A stretch of 64,000 nucleotides of DNA from Tyto alba (GCF_018691265.1 NW_024881316.1:22173819-22237818), one strand, 5' to 3'. Positions 13,701 to 28,861 are shown, counted from the stretch's first letter. Numbers and translations are program-made. The notes: generated from the letters alone by a model not told the origin.

Positions 13701-16700
13701 GTCTGTGGGGTGGGGAAGAAGAACCCTTCCAAAACACATTTGTCTCTGTGAGCACTCACACTATGCTCCAGTGCCTGGGCAAAGGTGTATGTTTAAATAA
13801 CTTATCTAGAGCTATTGAAGTCATTAAAAGGGGTACTTGTATACAAATATACATTGATAAGCTACCAGATATTATTTCAATAACTACTGATTTTTTCTTG
13901 AAAAGATCTGTAAAAGCTCAAGTTCTCATTTATAGCTTTACAACAGCTTATGAAGCCATTTTCTTACTGTCTCTCAGCTTTCAGCAATAGCCACCCAGCA
14001 AGAGTTTTGCTGTGACTCCACCACTCCACTGTGGGAGCAGATTTCCTCTGCTGTTCACAGATGGTTTCAGGCTGCGAGCCAGGAGGTGACAGCCTGGGCT
14101 TGTCATTTAACAGCATGGATGGTCAGCTAGTGAAGGCACAAATTTAGACCTGCACAGCGGTTTTTCCAGTTGTGTGGACATATGCTGAATGCACAGTAAG
14201 TCTGGGGAGAAAATATTGAAGGGTCATTTCTAAATAAAAATATTTATTAGAAAATCTGTACATAATGGAACTGAACTAAAGTGAAAAGAACAATGTTTTT
14301 CTAGTAAATCCTAGATCAGGAGGATATGAGAAATGAAGTAATAAAACTGGAGATACGTATCTGTGTGTGTCATTTTACAGATTTCTAAAACCTATGTATT
14401 AACTCCTTTATTTACATTATATGCCATTGCACTGATACTTATGCGACCTGTGTGGGAAATACATTCAACTTATCACTAGATCTACTGCTGTAACTGATAG
14501 TAAGAATAGGTGATCCTCCTCTCTGTGGACCAGAGGAAGTTGGGAGAAAAATCACATATTTTACAGATTTTCACAGCTCTAAATCCCCACACTTCCCTTC
14601 CCCATTTGATCCCTCCAGTCTTCTTAGGCAGACAGTCCCATCTCCTCTCCCAACTTTTTCCCTTCACTCCATTTTGATCTTTTCTCATTTTGTTTTTGGA
14701 TTTCATCTCCTGTTACTTCCAGTCCAATAGCTTGCTCCTTCATGTTTCCTGAGTACTATGCAGAACAGAGAGTCTTCTTTGGTTTGCTTGGATGCTGCCA
14801 CAGATCTGAGAGATAAGCTTCAGAGGCAAATTCAGGGGGAAGCTGTCAATATTTCTGTGGTTCTGGAGGGACTTGTTCAGCTGGGACTTTAACAGAAGAA
14901 TTTTTTTTTTTGTATGGTAAAAGCAAAATAATTTCCCTATCTCTATTCCTAGAAGTCAGTTGACATTCTCCTCTCAGGGATTGTACTCTGAGTGGACACT
15001 TTCAATTTGAGACATTCTTAAATAGATGTTAAACAAAACTTTGGTAATTCATAGGATATTCTTCTATAAAAGCATGAATGATGCCAACAGTTAGACCTCT
15101 TTTTCTGCTTAGGTAAACTTTTATTCTGCAAAAAGCCAATTTCAAAGTTTATCTGCTTTTAATTTTGATTTTCCCATCATACTTCAACCAACTGTAAACA
15201 GATGGAAATCAGGAGGCAGCCTGAGGTTCACTCTGTCAGGTATTCCCAACACCAATATGCATATGCTTCTAGGAGAACTATGAGTGACTCCAAGATGAGA
15301 AAGAGTCAGCCCGTTGGGGACACTAAATAAGAAAAAAAAGTCTCATATTTATTTTAAGCCCTGTTTAATACAGTAGCTCAGCCTGAACTACAGATCCTGT
15401 GAGCTGCTTATTGACTCTCCACTGTAATGCTTTGTCTGGATATATGAAAAGAACATTCCTAAGTATATTTTGGTTATAGTGTTCTACCACACTGCTGTCC
15501 TACCTCAATATGCCTTACATTTCCCTTCCTTACTTCGTATCACAGATGCAGACAAACATCAGATGCTCAAAGAAAAACAAAGCAACAAAGCCTGATCAGT
15601 CAGATAAGAAAGAACTCCCTTTTGATTTGAGGAATAATACACTTTGGAGTTATTTGGAGGATGGTGCCAGAAGTAATGAAAATTTAATCTGAAAATGGGA
15701 ATGTCTGTAAAAAGCACTCCAGCGGCAAGCATGCAAAGATTATCACTGAAGCAACAGTTTTTATTGCTTGTTTATACACAAGGGTTTGCTCATTTCCTTT
15801 TTTCTTCCTTATTAATGATTATTTACTATTAGAAACTGAGTTGCATAACTTTAATCATGTTGTTTCCTGGAAGAAGATGTAACAGTACTCTGTGACTCAG
15901 ACAGTAATTATCAGATTATTGGACCTGTATTAAGAATAAATGATTACAATGGCTTTGGCTGATGCGATTATTTATTTCTAGAGACTACAGATGTTTAATG
16001 ATTTAAAAAATATAACTACTTGACAATCAACACCATAAAATAACCCTTCTTCAAGTTCTGGGCCAAAATATATTTTTAACTAAAGAAAATATAAGTTCCT
16101 CACAATCAAGACTTTTGTAAACTATTCAAGAAATCATGGAGACCCCTTTGTTCTCCTTCTGTCTCTCAGATTCCTTAATAAAAACAATGATGAAAATGAG
16201 GGTAGCAGATCGTTGTACTGCTATCTTGTCAGGTCCTCATCATATAAGCCTTGACAAGATGAAAAAAGCATATGTATACATTGTACCTTAATATTTTTTT
16301 CTTTGATACTAAATTCATTAGTGGAGATCTGCATTAGCATCAAATTGAGTTGAAATGCTTCAGTGTTTTTTGTTTAGGGTTTTGGTAATTCATGAAAATT
16401 TGACAACTGCATCAATAAGTTTAATGTTTTCAGTACAAATTTAATTAAATATTACACCTTTTTTCTTAAATACCAAAGCTTATGGAGGGAAAAGCTGATA
16501 TCCCCAGGGCAGGAGATACATATTTAAACAAATATTTTTAAAGCAAAAGCATACTTCAAGTAGCCCACAAGTTTGCTGTTGCCTTCAGTGGCAGCCTTAG
16601 CAAAATGGAAAATATTTTCCAGTAGGTAATCAATGTATTGTATTAAAAAATCTAGTTTCTGAACACAGCCAGAATGTTCTCCCCTATCCTCTATGTTCAT

Positions 16701-19349
16701 TGTGACTGCTACAGCAGATTTACCCTGGGTAAGTCATTACAGCCACGATACTTTCTGTCAAACATTTTGGAAGATGCTTAATTTTTGACTTGCAGCTCAG
16801 CTTTGTATTATCTTTTGCCTTAGTCTACTTGATGACAACTTTGGCATGCTTCCTTAATACTGAAAGTACCTTCAGGTGCTTTAGAAATTGAATCTGTGTT
16901 CAGCATGATGTCTTAAAGCAGGTTACAATAGCAACAACTGAAAATAACTAGAACAATGTACAGAATGTCAAGATAATGTTCATCTGTTGTTACTGGATGA
17001 ATTGACTAAAGAGATCAGTATTAGACAGCTTTTGCTCTCAAGAGCGTTGTTAGGACTTGTTTGCAATAAAATTGGGAAAGTGAAAAGCCTTTGCAATGCC
17101 TTTTGTAAAGTCTATTTTAGAACTACCTGAAGTTAACAATGTCAGGTTCACTTCTGTTTACCCGAGGGTTTTAGCCTTGTGTAAAAATCTACAGACCCAG
17201 TTTTTACTACAAAGAGTAAAAGCAGAATCAAAGTACTATTTTTTCTTCATCAGGGATTAGTATGGATAAATAAAACCTGGGAATTAAAGGGAAAAAAATC
17301 TAAGCCATTAGGAAGCTGGAAAAAATTTGGCTTGCTTTGTGAACATCTTCCCCACTCCCCTTAGCAATATTTGAGTATTGCTTGTCCTTTCTGACTCTCA
17401 TCAAAAATTGAAAAGAAAGGAGTTTTGGGGATCATTCATGTTATCTGAGTTTAGACATAATTTTGATGCTTAGACTTCCCATATTATTAAATTTGAGGTG
17501 GATGCCTCCACAGACTTCTGCATTCAGGGTACTGCACCTACGTTGCTTAGGATTTCTAAATTCCCTCTGGAGACTCATGCTATTCTTTGCTAAGTATTAG
17601 AGGAGTAGAGAATTCTGTCTTGGAAAACTTAGTTGGTGCTAAAGTTAGTGACCTGAAAATCCTCTTTCATCTCTCTTATTGCACTGCAGGCTTGTCTGGT
17701 CCTTTGTTTAAGAGCCCATTAAGGGTTGCCAGCACTTCAGTCAGCTGACAATGATTTACCCCCTAGCTGATCCTTAGACAAGATCTGTGCTATGCAGTTC
17801 AAATATGCTTTCAGTTTCTGACATATCCCTGGCATGTCATCAGGATGAGCTGTTTTGGCAACACTTTTGTCAAAACAATTCCTTAAGTTTGGTCAACTGT
17901 CCAAAGGCAATTTTCAGAAAATTTATGTACCCTAAAACAGGTACTGTGTGAAATGCAGCTGAAACCTCTCCGTAGCTCATAGATAAGTATGCTTCTTGTA
18001 GGCAGATGAAACTTGACATTTCAGCTATTATTTGTGGTTGTATTATGATAAGGTGTTAAAATATTTTATATGGACAATTATCAGTGCACTCAAATTCAAT
18101 ATTTTTTTTTTTTTCTCATAACATCTGATATGTTCAAAAGTCCTATCAGGTATCTGTGTTATGGTCCTAAATACACTCTCTTCTGCTAAAGGTGCTTATA
18201 ATATGTGTGGTGTGAGGTATCACTTGCAGGTGATTATTTTTGGTTTTTTTGATTGCAGCTTTTGTATCTACCAAATCTTTTGGGGACTTTCAGTGGCAGT
18301 TTCACCAAAATTAATTCCAAAATAAGATCTCAAATATCTTACATAAAAATGGCAGCCCCATCAAGCATTGTTCATTGAAAGAATGAGACAGGAAGATATA
18401 AATGTTTTTGCATTTATTGGACTGACTAAATATTTGATGTTTTTTTAATTTTAAAAATAATATTTTGTGATGATTAAAATAACAAAGTATCAGTGATGAC
18501 TACTGCTCCATATTTCAGAAAAAAATGGATTATCAAAAGAAAAAAACCGTTATCAAGTTGTCGTTAGTAATCTACAGTTGTTTCTCCATGTAAGAGCTTA
18601 TATTCTGTGAAGCACAGAAAACATTTTTTGTTGGCCATCCAAAGGCATCAGGCCCATTATTCATGGCTCTTAATTATTTCTGATTATGTTCATATTTTAT
18701 GGTTGTTGTCAGTACACAGTAATTAACAATTTGTACACTGGAAAATGAAACAGGAGTGATTTCTGGAGTGCTTGTAAGACTGAATCAACAACAAGCATAG
18801 ATCCAGCTGCAAAAATTTGTGTCCCTTGTGCAGATTTATCTTATAAAGCACAACAGAAACTCACATTGCATATCACAAAACAAATGAGACAAGAAGGAAA
18901 GAGAGCCCCATGCTGCACGTGGGCAGGGTCAGCAGTCCTAACCAAAACATGACCTTATCATAATCCAGAGGCATAGCAAAAATGTCTGAATCCATTGCAT
19001 TTCCATATGCAAGCATAGTTTGACATAACTTTCTTAGAAGGACAGATTTCACAGACCTGAAAGCAAGTCTATTTTTTCTAGCTACATTGTGTGGTCTAAC
19101 AAATAATGTTATCTCTCAGTTGGCCTCTTGATGTACAGTCAAATATCATTCTATAGGATACACATTGAGAACATTACAAAACATTGCAGCAGATCCTCCT
19201 GTCATACAAAGCTGGATGACAGAGTTGTATTAAAGCACCATTTTATCCTATATGTGGTCATAGCCACAAAATGTTTTTAAAACAGGCAACTAATTTTTCT
19301 TCTGCTTCCTGCAATGATCTACACATTCTGTGGTTATAAATTAATTATA
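7721..19349. other. Long AT-rich stretch without a recognised gene
   Basis: I see no supported gene, RNA gene or named repeat across these 11.6 kb. It holds homopolymer runs (T at 8054-8066, A at about 9801-9810, T at about 18,101-18,114). The longest open frame (13,349-13,990 plus, 213 codons) has biased, cysteine- and leucine-rich low-similarity content, no domain I recognise and no exon context. A somewhat GC-richer patch at about 13,590-14,160 is of unknown origin and may be an unrecognised repeat. A short AT-rich block at 10,520-10,730 contains several TAATTA-like homeodomain motifs. Confidence 0.5.
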
Positions 19350-20554
<1,205 letters not shown>

Positions 20555-21180
20555 AAAAGGCTGTGTTACACATTTAAATATCCTGTGGTTATCTTATCAC
20601 ATCTTATTTTATTTAACTTTGAGTTTCCTCATCCTTATTGATGTTCGTGTTTTATTTATTCACTTGAGTTCAATATTCCCAGTAAGGTGCTGGATCTTCA
20701 AAAGAAATCTTCAGTTACAACAGAGTTCAATCAAATCGCATTTCTGCAAGTTGTTGGCCAGGTTAAAATTAAAACATTTTACTTATCTGTGGATGTGAAA
20801 TTGAAACAGAATGAAACTCCTTTTAGAAATTGAAAGCAGAAAGCTGATGATTTTTCCATTAATATTTTTTCTTTAGAATTATAACTTAAAACTACCTGCT
20901 AACCATGTATCTAAATTAATTTCCTACATTTCACCCCTTCAGTATTTCACATTCACCTGAGAACACCCCCAGGAGAAAGCTCAAGAGAGACAATATTAAG
21001 AGGCTGCTAAGAGACCACATTAACCCTTTGTCTGGTAAACCTTCCAGATGAAGTGTTCCCCTTTTGTCTGGGAATCCTTAAAGATTTCTTTAAAAAGGTT
21101 ATGATCTGTTACTTTGGCGTCTATGGAATTTCAATGCTGGAAATGTAAGAACATGTTTAATGTTGGAAAGCAATTCTCCT
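20555..21180. other. AT-rich spacer between the (CTTT)n array and a CR1 fragment
   Basis: No gene or RNA is seen. The segment just before 21,180 could be upstream CR1 sequence too divergent for me to recognise. Confidence 0.5.
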
Positions 21181-21537
21181 CCGCTGAGTTCTCGTGAAAG
21201 CACACCTGAAGAACTGTGTGCCCAGTTTGGGGCTCCCTGGTGTAAGAAAGGCTTACATAAACTGGAGAGAGTCAACAATGGTGACTATAGGGCTGGTGTG
21301 CATAATTTGAGAAGAAACTGAAAGAGCTGAGTTTGTGCAACCTGAAGAACGGGCTGAGAGGGATTCTAATTGCTGTCTTCAAGTACGTAACAGTTTTAGA
21401 GGACAGAGTGTTCCTGGAAAGGGACAGAGAAAGGATAAGAGGCAACAGTGATCTGATCTAGCTTTAAAGTTGGCTTTGACAAATGAGTTCAGTTCCAGTG
21501 GTCTTTTTCAATCTAAATTATTCTATGATTCTATGAG
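21181..21537 (+). mobile_element. CR1 LINE 3' end with internal deletion
   Basis: The sequence follows the avian CR1 3' region. It has 'cacacctgaagaactgtgtg' (21,202-21,221), 'cagtttggggctccc', 'actggagagagtcaacaatg' (21,260-21,279), 'ctgaaagagctgagtttgtg', 'caacctgaagaacgggctga' and 'gacagagaaaggataagagg'. It then jumps to the terminal 'attctatgattctatgag' (21,519-21,536), the repeated ATTCTATG unit typical of the avian CR1 tail. Compared with the family, roughly the segment between the 'aagaggcaa' block and the terminal repeats is shortened, so an internal deletion is inferred. It is non-coding. This is the clearest evidence in the window for a bird or other reptile-lineage genome. Confidence 0.88.
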
Positions 21538-23493
21538 TTTCTGGGTGTGAATTACCAGGTAATAAGTGTTTAATGTGTACTTCCAATATTTTCTGGTCTG
21601 GGACAACTTAATAACTGGTCACTGCCTTTCATGGACATGACTGTACCATTCTAGACCAGACCACCTCAGATTCAGAGGCACTATTTCTGTTTCAGATTTG
21701 TTCCATTAGCCAGAATATCTCAGCCCTCAATTCTCTGAATAAGAAAAACATGTTGATTTAGACTTTTGCCAACATCATGCAGCTCTAAGCAGATAATCAC
21801 GCATACATAGGCCCAACCCCATGATCATGCAACTCTACTGAAGTTAATAGAAATTAAGAGAAACTGGGGAAAAAAGTCTGGTTGAAAGAACTCATTAAGT
21901 TCCCAATTTCTTTACCTGAAGATAATGAATGTATATGCAAAACTAATCAACCTAGTGATTGATTACCTTCCACAAAATACTTCAACAGTTTTACAGACCA
22001 GTTTTTGTAGTCTGCACAGTGTTTCAGCAGTGTATACACTGGTGTTTTGAAGTTATTTACCACAGCTTTTCTTTTTTTTCTTTTTTTTTTACAGAACACA
22101 GCAAACATATAGGAAGTCTCAAAACTGGAGACAGTGTAGCTATAGAAAAGAAGTCTATTTTCTGGTTTGTTTTTTTGGCATGAATACCAACATCATTGTG
22201 ATTGAAATATATTGTTCTGTGATGAGCACTTTCCAGACAATAAAGGGAATTGTTTCTATTCTGAAATCAATGTTTACAATTTTCTGCTTCTCCCTCAAAT
22301 ACAAAGAACACATTCTTTTAATTCACAAAACCAATTACCAAATATTCCTTCAATTTTGTTCTTTTACTCGTACTTGCAAATAGCACTTCCTTTTTTGTTT
22401 GTTACATTAATTTAAATCATAATAGCTGTCTCATTTGAAAATTTTAAGTTGTAGGTTGTCTTTCTCAGGATAAAAGAAAACTCAATAAATTATTATGACA
22501 AAATATTTTCCATAAGTAGTTCTGCTGATGACAGATCATGTATTAGAATTGCACTAGCTCTCAGATACATTTTTGGGGGCAGATCATTAGGGGACATAAA
22601 ATGTTTTAAATGGATCTGTACTAACTTACAATAGTTGATAAACCGGTCTGTAATGAAGCTAGGTATTTTACAGAACAAATAACTGAAACTAGGATGCACT
22701 TTACACCATTTTTCCAATGATCAGTGCCTTTAAAAATGTTATTTCCACATTTTAGCTTTTTTTAAAAAAAAAAAAAAAAAATCACACCCTTTTCAGTCCT
22801 TTAAAGACAATAAAAGATAATTTTCCAGTCGTCTGCATTCACATGACCCTTTTTATTTGAACAGTCCATATGTTTGAACAATTGGCTATGACAATAAGAT
22901 TGAAATTAATAAGAATACCAAAACCAGAAATAACTTTGGAGCAGCATTCTCTTTTGATCTATTCAGAAATTTAAAATGAGAAACCAAAGCATTTCTTTCT
23001 TTCAGTTCAGTTTCCTAATCCTTTCCAAACTCTCTCTGATTATTTCTTTCAAATTATTCATCTTAATTCTTCTAATTACTTACTTTTGTGTCTCCTACCT
23101 CAAAAACTCTTGTTTCTTTCCTGTGCATTGATGAAATTTGATGCCAATCTGAAGTTCAATAGAGGGGAATAAAGACATGGATGTTTTCCCTTCCTGGTCC
23201 AGCAGACATGATTCAACAAAACCTCTTTATAATTTTCTTTTGTAATGTCCTGGTGTTCACAGAAAGTCTCTTATTGAACCTGTGAATTTTTTAGTAAACA
23301 ACAATGGGGTAAGAAAAAAGGAACCCATCATCTGGAAGTCTAGCTGGCAGAATCTTTGGTTTAACAAAGATAAAAATAGAAATAATTTGTCTTTGGTAGA
23401 GAGTAATGCATTTGTTTTTTAAGAGAACAATAGGACAAAGCGGCTAGGTGATGAAGTAATTTGCTAGAATAGAAGGTGTTTAGAATGGATGAA
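21538..23493. other. AT-rich stretch without a recognised gene
   Basis: No feature is supported other than homopolymer runs (A at 22,764-22,781). Short open frames between 21,959 and 22,717 show no known domain. Confidence 0.6.
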
Positions 23494-23650
23494 TATCCTG
23501 GGTTGAGTGAGTGGTGGAGTTTTTTTGGTGGCAGGGGAGGGGGCTATAGGGGCGGCCCCCTGTGAGAAGCTTCTCAAAGCTCCCCCAGCTCCAAGTCAGC
23601 TCCACTTCTGTTTGGAAACTGGTCCAATCAGCTGCGCCTCTGCAATAATG

Positions 23651-23660
23651 TATTTAAGAA
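23651..23660 (+). promoter_or_regulatory. LTR TATA box
   Basis: TATTTAAGAA lies inside the solo LTR at the position where the related LTRs have a decayed equivalent. In the original provirus this would have set transcription start 25-30 bp downstream. Whether it is active now is unknown. Confidence 0.55.
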
Positions 23661-24357
23661 GGGATGTGGTGGGGTGAAGTCAGGCTTGTGAGGAGGAGTT
23701 GCTGCAGCTGCGTGAACACCAAGGTCAGTGGAGGAACGGAGGAAGAAAGGAAGGGAGCTGTGCTGGAGCAGAAACCCCCCCATATCCTGTGGTGAGACAG
23801 TAGGGCGCCCCCCACCCCCACCCATGAAGATCTACAGTGGGGCAGACATTGATTTATGGCTTGTGGTTTCTGCTCTGCTAATCAAGGTGTCTGTGCCCAA
23901 AGAAGGCCGGGGTCTTGTGGGAACAGGTAGCCACGCTGCTGTGATTCAGTGCTGGGAGGATTGCAGCATGCGGGGGAGTCCCACGCCTGAGCAGCTCGGG
24001 AAGGGCTGCAGCCGTGGGAGAGAATCCAGTCGGAGAAAGTTAGTGACCCATGACGGAGCTGTGGGCCATGGGAGGAGCTCATGTCAGAGAAAGTTTGTGG
24101 AGGACTGTCTCCTGTGAGAGGGGGACCATGATGGAGCAGGAGGAAGTTCCAGAAGCCCCCCCCCCCCCCAAAGATAAAGGAAGTGGCAGCACTGACGGCA
24201 CCCCCCCATTCCCTGCCCCTGTGCCACTGTGGGGAGGAGGTACAGATATTGGGAGCAGAGCTGAGCCCAGGAAGAAGGGAGGAGTAGGGGGAAGGTGTTC
24301 TCAAGATGTAGCAATGTTTCTCACTGTTCTACTCTGTTAAGTGCTGTTAGTGTCTGA

Positions 24358-24363
24358 AATAAA
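24358..24363 (+). terminator. LTR polyadenylation signal AATAAA
   Basis: AATAAA followed within 35 bp by T- and GT-rich sequence, in the expected R-region position of the solo LTR. Confidence 0.55.
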
Positions 24364-24720
24364 TTTAGGTTCTTTTTTTCTTCCCCTAACGAGTCTGACT
24401 TTTGCTCGTGATCATAAAGGGGGATTTTTTTTTCCCATCCCAGTCCTATGTCAAACCCCAAGCCTCACTCTCTTTCCCTTCTTATTGCCAGAATAGAAGG
24501 GCGGGAGAGTGGCTGCGTGGTGGTTGTTTGCCAATCAGGCTCAAACCACAACACTGAGAAAATCTTTGTTGGTCAGTGACAATCAGCATATTTTGATAAA
24601 TGATTAATGAGGTCGAGCTGTTTTGATATCAAAGATTTTGGTAAAGTATCTGTAAGGTCACAGTGACACCAATAATGTTATTATGGGAAGTAGTGTAAAT
24701 GAAATGATTTATTAGGGGTT

Positions 24721-24856
<136 letters not shown>

Positions 24857-24939
24857 TTAAACAAAAAGGAGGATAAAATATCTTGGATTCTAGAAGGATA
24901 TGTTTAAATACAGTTCCCTCAGAACTTTCCATAAGATAA

Positions 24940-25060
24940 GACCTTCAACAATGTGATTTCTAGCGCTGCAGTTGCCTGGGCAGCTGATCTGATTAGATTG
25001 TTTGCTCTGATGAAGTTTGAAGGTCTCTTCTACTTAAAAATGCCATGGATTTTTGAAGTA
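24940..25060 (+). mobile_element. Short CR1-like 3' tail
   Basis: 'ttgcctgggcagctgatctg' (24,972-24,991), a short spacer and 'gaagtttgaaggtctcttct' (25,012-25,031) correspond in order to the CR1 tail block 'cctgatct ... ttcaaaggtcccttccaac'. It is short and diverged, so the call is tentative. Confidence 0.4.
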
Positions 25061-28000
25061 ATCATGGTATGGATGGTCACAGACAGATCTAGGAGAAGCA
25101 ATTGGAATTAAGTTGGTCCTTACTGTCTCAATTCAATGTTTACAGTTAACACTGCACTATTCTGCTGACTCACAGGGATAAGGTTGAACCTTTTCACTTA
25201 GTGATCGTTATAGCCTGGGGGGAACATGCTGGGTTGCCGTTGAAATCCTGTCTTCATTAAATCAAGCAACAAAACTCCCATCAGTTACAAACACCCAGGT
25301 TGAGGTACTGTTAGCTCTGCTTAGTGATACAGCAAAACATGAAGGTCTAGATTTAATACTCTGGTAATCTTAACATGTTGCTTCAGCCTGTGCCAGGTAG
25401 AATCTCACCCACCTGCATTTTAGGGTGTAGAAGCAAATTCCTAGGCTTAGAAGGGAAAAATTCAATGATCAGGGGTGAGATAAGGCTAGTATGTGTTAAT
25501 CTTACATCCTGTCACTCAAAGCATTAGGAATAGAAAATAGAATAAGGAGGCCTGAGAGCAAGGAGCTTCAGACTGCCCATAAAGGCTGGCTACTATCTTT
25601 TAAAAGTTATTTCCACCCATTCTCAACACTAGTGTCTCGCTGGTAGTAAGCAAAGAAGGAATTCTTTGCAGTGGTGTTTTTTTCCAGGCTATGTTCTACC
25701 TATAGTTTTATACCTCCAGTGAAAGAATTTATAGATGAAAGAATTGTTTGATTAGCTTTCTTGAAACACAGTGTTTTACAAAACTTTAATTTAATTCTTG
25801 GTTTTATGAAGCAAGAATCTTTGCAAATAAGACTTATAATATTTTTTTCAAATTAAAAAAAATCACAAAATAGAATCTAATATAAGCTAAGACTTCTCTT
25901 GAACTCCAGTGACAGCTAGTATTTGCCTTTACCCCTTTTCATTTGACTCACTGTCTAGCCACCTTGGATGCAGTTGTGTCAGGAGGTAGACTAAATGACT
26001 TGACTTATGTCAAGAGAGAGGTTGTTTCATTTCCTGCTTGTCATGGACAAATGATTTTTTTTATTGGTCTCTCCACCTCATGCTTTCTGAGATATGGTTT
26101 GGAACACTGCATAAAGGAAATACAACTGAGGGCAAGACCTTGGCATACTTTAATATAACTTCTGATCTGGAGCCTGGAAGATGGTGCTTTAAACCAAAAT
26201 TATTCTGTTAAAATATATAATATAAAGCAGGAAATTTTATATTTCTATACATTGATGTTTAAAATTTAAAAGCTTTTAAAGGCTTGTTATTACAGTTAAG
26301 TTAATTGTTCAAAATTCTAGACACTTTAAAATTTTAACCATACTATAGGTAATGTGAACTTGGAGATGCTAAAGTAATAACTTTCTGTTGGGTTTAGGAT
26401 CACTGGTTTTGGTGAGAACAGCTTTATTTTGTTTTTCCTGAAACTTGAAAGGCTAAAATGAACAATAACAGACACATAAGTTGCCCCTCCATTTTCAAGA
26501 ATAAAATTATTTCACTGATGATCATTTGTTATCATTATCTTCAGAACTAAACAGTACAGAAGAAAGCCGACTTGAAATTTCAGCATGAGCAAAGAATGAT
26601 AAATATTCTCCATTAAGGACAAGCTAGAAAAGAGTGTAAAGACTTTCAGTCTTTTTCTTGTTCCAGGGAGACAGGAGTCTGTGAAAACCTTGTAATAAAT
26701 ACAGATCACCTCTTTTGCAGTGTTGGTTCATCTGTGCTAGCCAAGGCCCTATCCTCTCCCATTTTATGGAAAATGCAGTCTCAGGAAATCTGTTCTTTCT
26801 CATCCCTGTAGAATAATACTTTGGGAGGCAACACAAGCACACTGTAGACATGCTATTTGGGGACTTACAGCCCTCCTGCCACAGGTAGATTTATAAAACA
26901 ATAGAGTCTTGCCTGTAAGGTCTTAAGGGCTGTAAATCTGGTGTAAATTTGTCAATCAGTTACAATTACATAAGTGGACACAGAATTTAGCTGCTGTTCC
27001 AGGTATTCTGTGTTAAGTCTCAGAGAAGCACCGCACAAACATGTCTGGGAAATGGCTTTGCACCCCTTTCGTCCAGTAGTGTTTCATCATACTATGCAGT
27101 GAAAAAAACAGGGCATCTATTGAACCTACAGCAGAATCGTAGGCATGCCCTGGACCTTGCTTGAATCTGCCATGTTACATGACAGATTATATAACATGGC
27201 ACATTATATAACAGAAATCTAATGAAACCGTATTTTAGCTTCTGGAAGACAAATTTGCACTTCATGCAAATGTTTATGTAATTCTAAACTGGTAACCAAA
27301 GTAAAGGAATGGCATTTCAGAATGGGACCAAGGCAACAGACCACATAGAGGATGTGTTCATGCTGCAGGGATGTGCATTTCATGGTATATATCTTGTCCA
27401 GGACTCTTGGGTGGTCAGAGCTTGAGGATGGAAAACAAAATGAAGAAATAAATTCTCATCTTGACATGAAGAAAGGACATAGATTTAAAGAAAGGGCATA
27501 TTTTTACAAAACATGAGGCTGTACTCACCTCAAAAATCAAGTAGAACATGCAGGCCAGATGTATAGTTGCTATGATTATAAGTTCAAGACTTTAAAGGCG
27601 CTATGGTCATTTGCACTGGCTGTTCCTTTGCCAAGATTTCTATATTCTTGCACAGCACAGTCACCAACAGCTGGAAGAAACCATAGGAACAGATTTGTCC
27701 ACTGCCAAAACAAAGCCATATATCTGACAATTGTTTGTTCATTGTTTCTTAGACTGTCTCACAGGAAAAGCAAGTGGGTGAGGGACAACTCCCAGAGAAC
27801 CAAGTAAAAAATAAGAGTCACTAGCATTTGCCACATTTTCCCTTCCCTTCCCTGGCTGTAGAAAAGCAACAACAGAAATCCATTAGTTCTGTTAATCATG
27901 TAAGAAATATCTAACAAAGTGTTCTTTAAATATTATGAAAGAGATTCAAATATTTGGTTCTCATTCAAAAGACACGTCTTTAATTAATCTATAAATCTTA

Positions 28001-28861
28001 AATTTGCTTCTTTCAATTTCCTGTTAACTTCCTTACTTTCTCTGGAGCCAATCTGACTTTTGGTATCAAAAGATTTAAGCTTCAGAGAACCATAAGGTCA
28101 GACTGTTGTATACACATACAGCTGTCCCTAAGGTTAGTCACATCTTTTAGACTTCTACCTTCTATTATAAACCACATATACTGGAAGGTGGTAGTCTAAT
28201 CTCCATTTTACATAACGCATTAGTGATAACAGACTGAAAAAGAGATGTTTATGTTTTATGCACTCATCTTTTTATCACAGAGCAGTGAAATGCATGAGAT
28301 AAAAACCTTGGAACACAAGCACAGAGCTGCCCAGGCCAAAAAAAAAAAAAAAAAAAAAAAGAAAAAAAAGTGCAGTTCTACAAAGAGAAAACAAGTGATG
28401 CATACTCTGAAGATCATCCTTCAATCACCAAAAGGAAATTCTCCTACTATGAAAACACTATAGTTAGTTCATTGACTGACACTAGAATCAGAAGCCTGTT
28501 GTGAAAAACGTAGAAAGCCCAGGAAGGACAAAATTATTTCTCAGAATTGTGAAATAAGAATATTAATAAATACAAGACATAATAATTTAAGAAAACAAAA
28601 TTATGAAAGAAAGAAAATGTTACAATACTGTTTAACATTTTGAGAGCAAGAAGCTGGCTGTTTGTAATGAGATAACAAGAGAAGAATGTCCCTAATTAAT
28701 TTTAAAGGATGGAAAAATGACAAAAATATCTGATTTCTCAAAAAATATCAAAAGTGGTGTGACTGTGTATTTTTAGCAATTAACTTATTTGATATGCTAC
28801 AGAAATTTTTAAAAATCTAGAGTGCACAAAATGTTAACAAAATTGAAATGTTATCAAAATT
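25061..28861. other. AT-rich stretch without a recognised gene
   Basis: No gene, RNA gene or identified repeat except a poly-A run at 28,338-28,360. Open frames of 65-82 codons (25,943-26,158; 26,624-26,851; 27,559-27,807) lack recognisable domains and exon context. Confidence 0.6.
28338..28369 (+). repeat. Poly-A tract
   Basis: 23 A, one G, then 8 A. I see no recognisable retrocopy body immediately 5' of it. Confidence 0.95.

Larger units (their letters stand above)
23494..24553 (+). mobile_element. Solo LTR of an endogenous retrovirus, about 1.06 kb
   Basis: A GC-rich block with sharp edges in AT-rich DNA. It shares U3 sequence with the reverse complement of the LTR at 58,631-59,626: a 25-bp exact match lies at 23,557-23,581, including the dyad GAGAAGCTTCTC. 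The TATA-box region (gcctctgcaataatgtattt, with TATTTAAGAA at 23,651-23,660) is homologous to 59,396-59,425. Purine-rich repeated blocks follow. AATAAA lies at 24,358-24,363, with GT-rich sequence downstream. The 3' end closes as 'aaaccacaaca' at 24,553. The start is set by homology; the TG dinucleotide appears mutated (TATCC), or the LTR starts at 23,499. Flanking 5-mers ATGAA and CTGAG agree at only 3 positions, so a target duplication is not convincing. No gag or pol remnant adjoins it, so it is a solo LTR. Open frames inside are not genes. Confidence 0.85.

Noticed and set aside
13349..13990. 213-codon plus-strand open frame
   Set aside because: No domain recognised, with mixed low-complexity composition and no exon context. 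A translated database search with no hit in other birds would confirm rejection.
23728..24340. Open frames of 76-140 codons on both strands
   Set aside because: Same reason: they lie within the GC-rich solo LTR at 23.5-24.55 kb.
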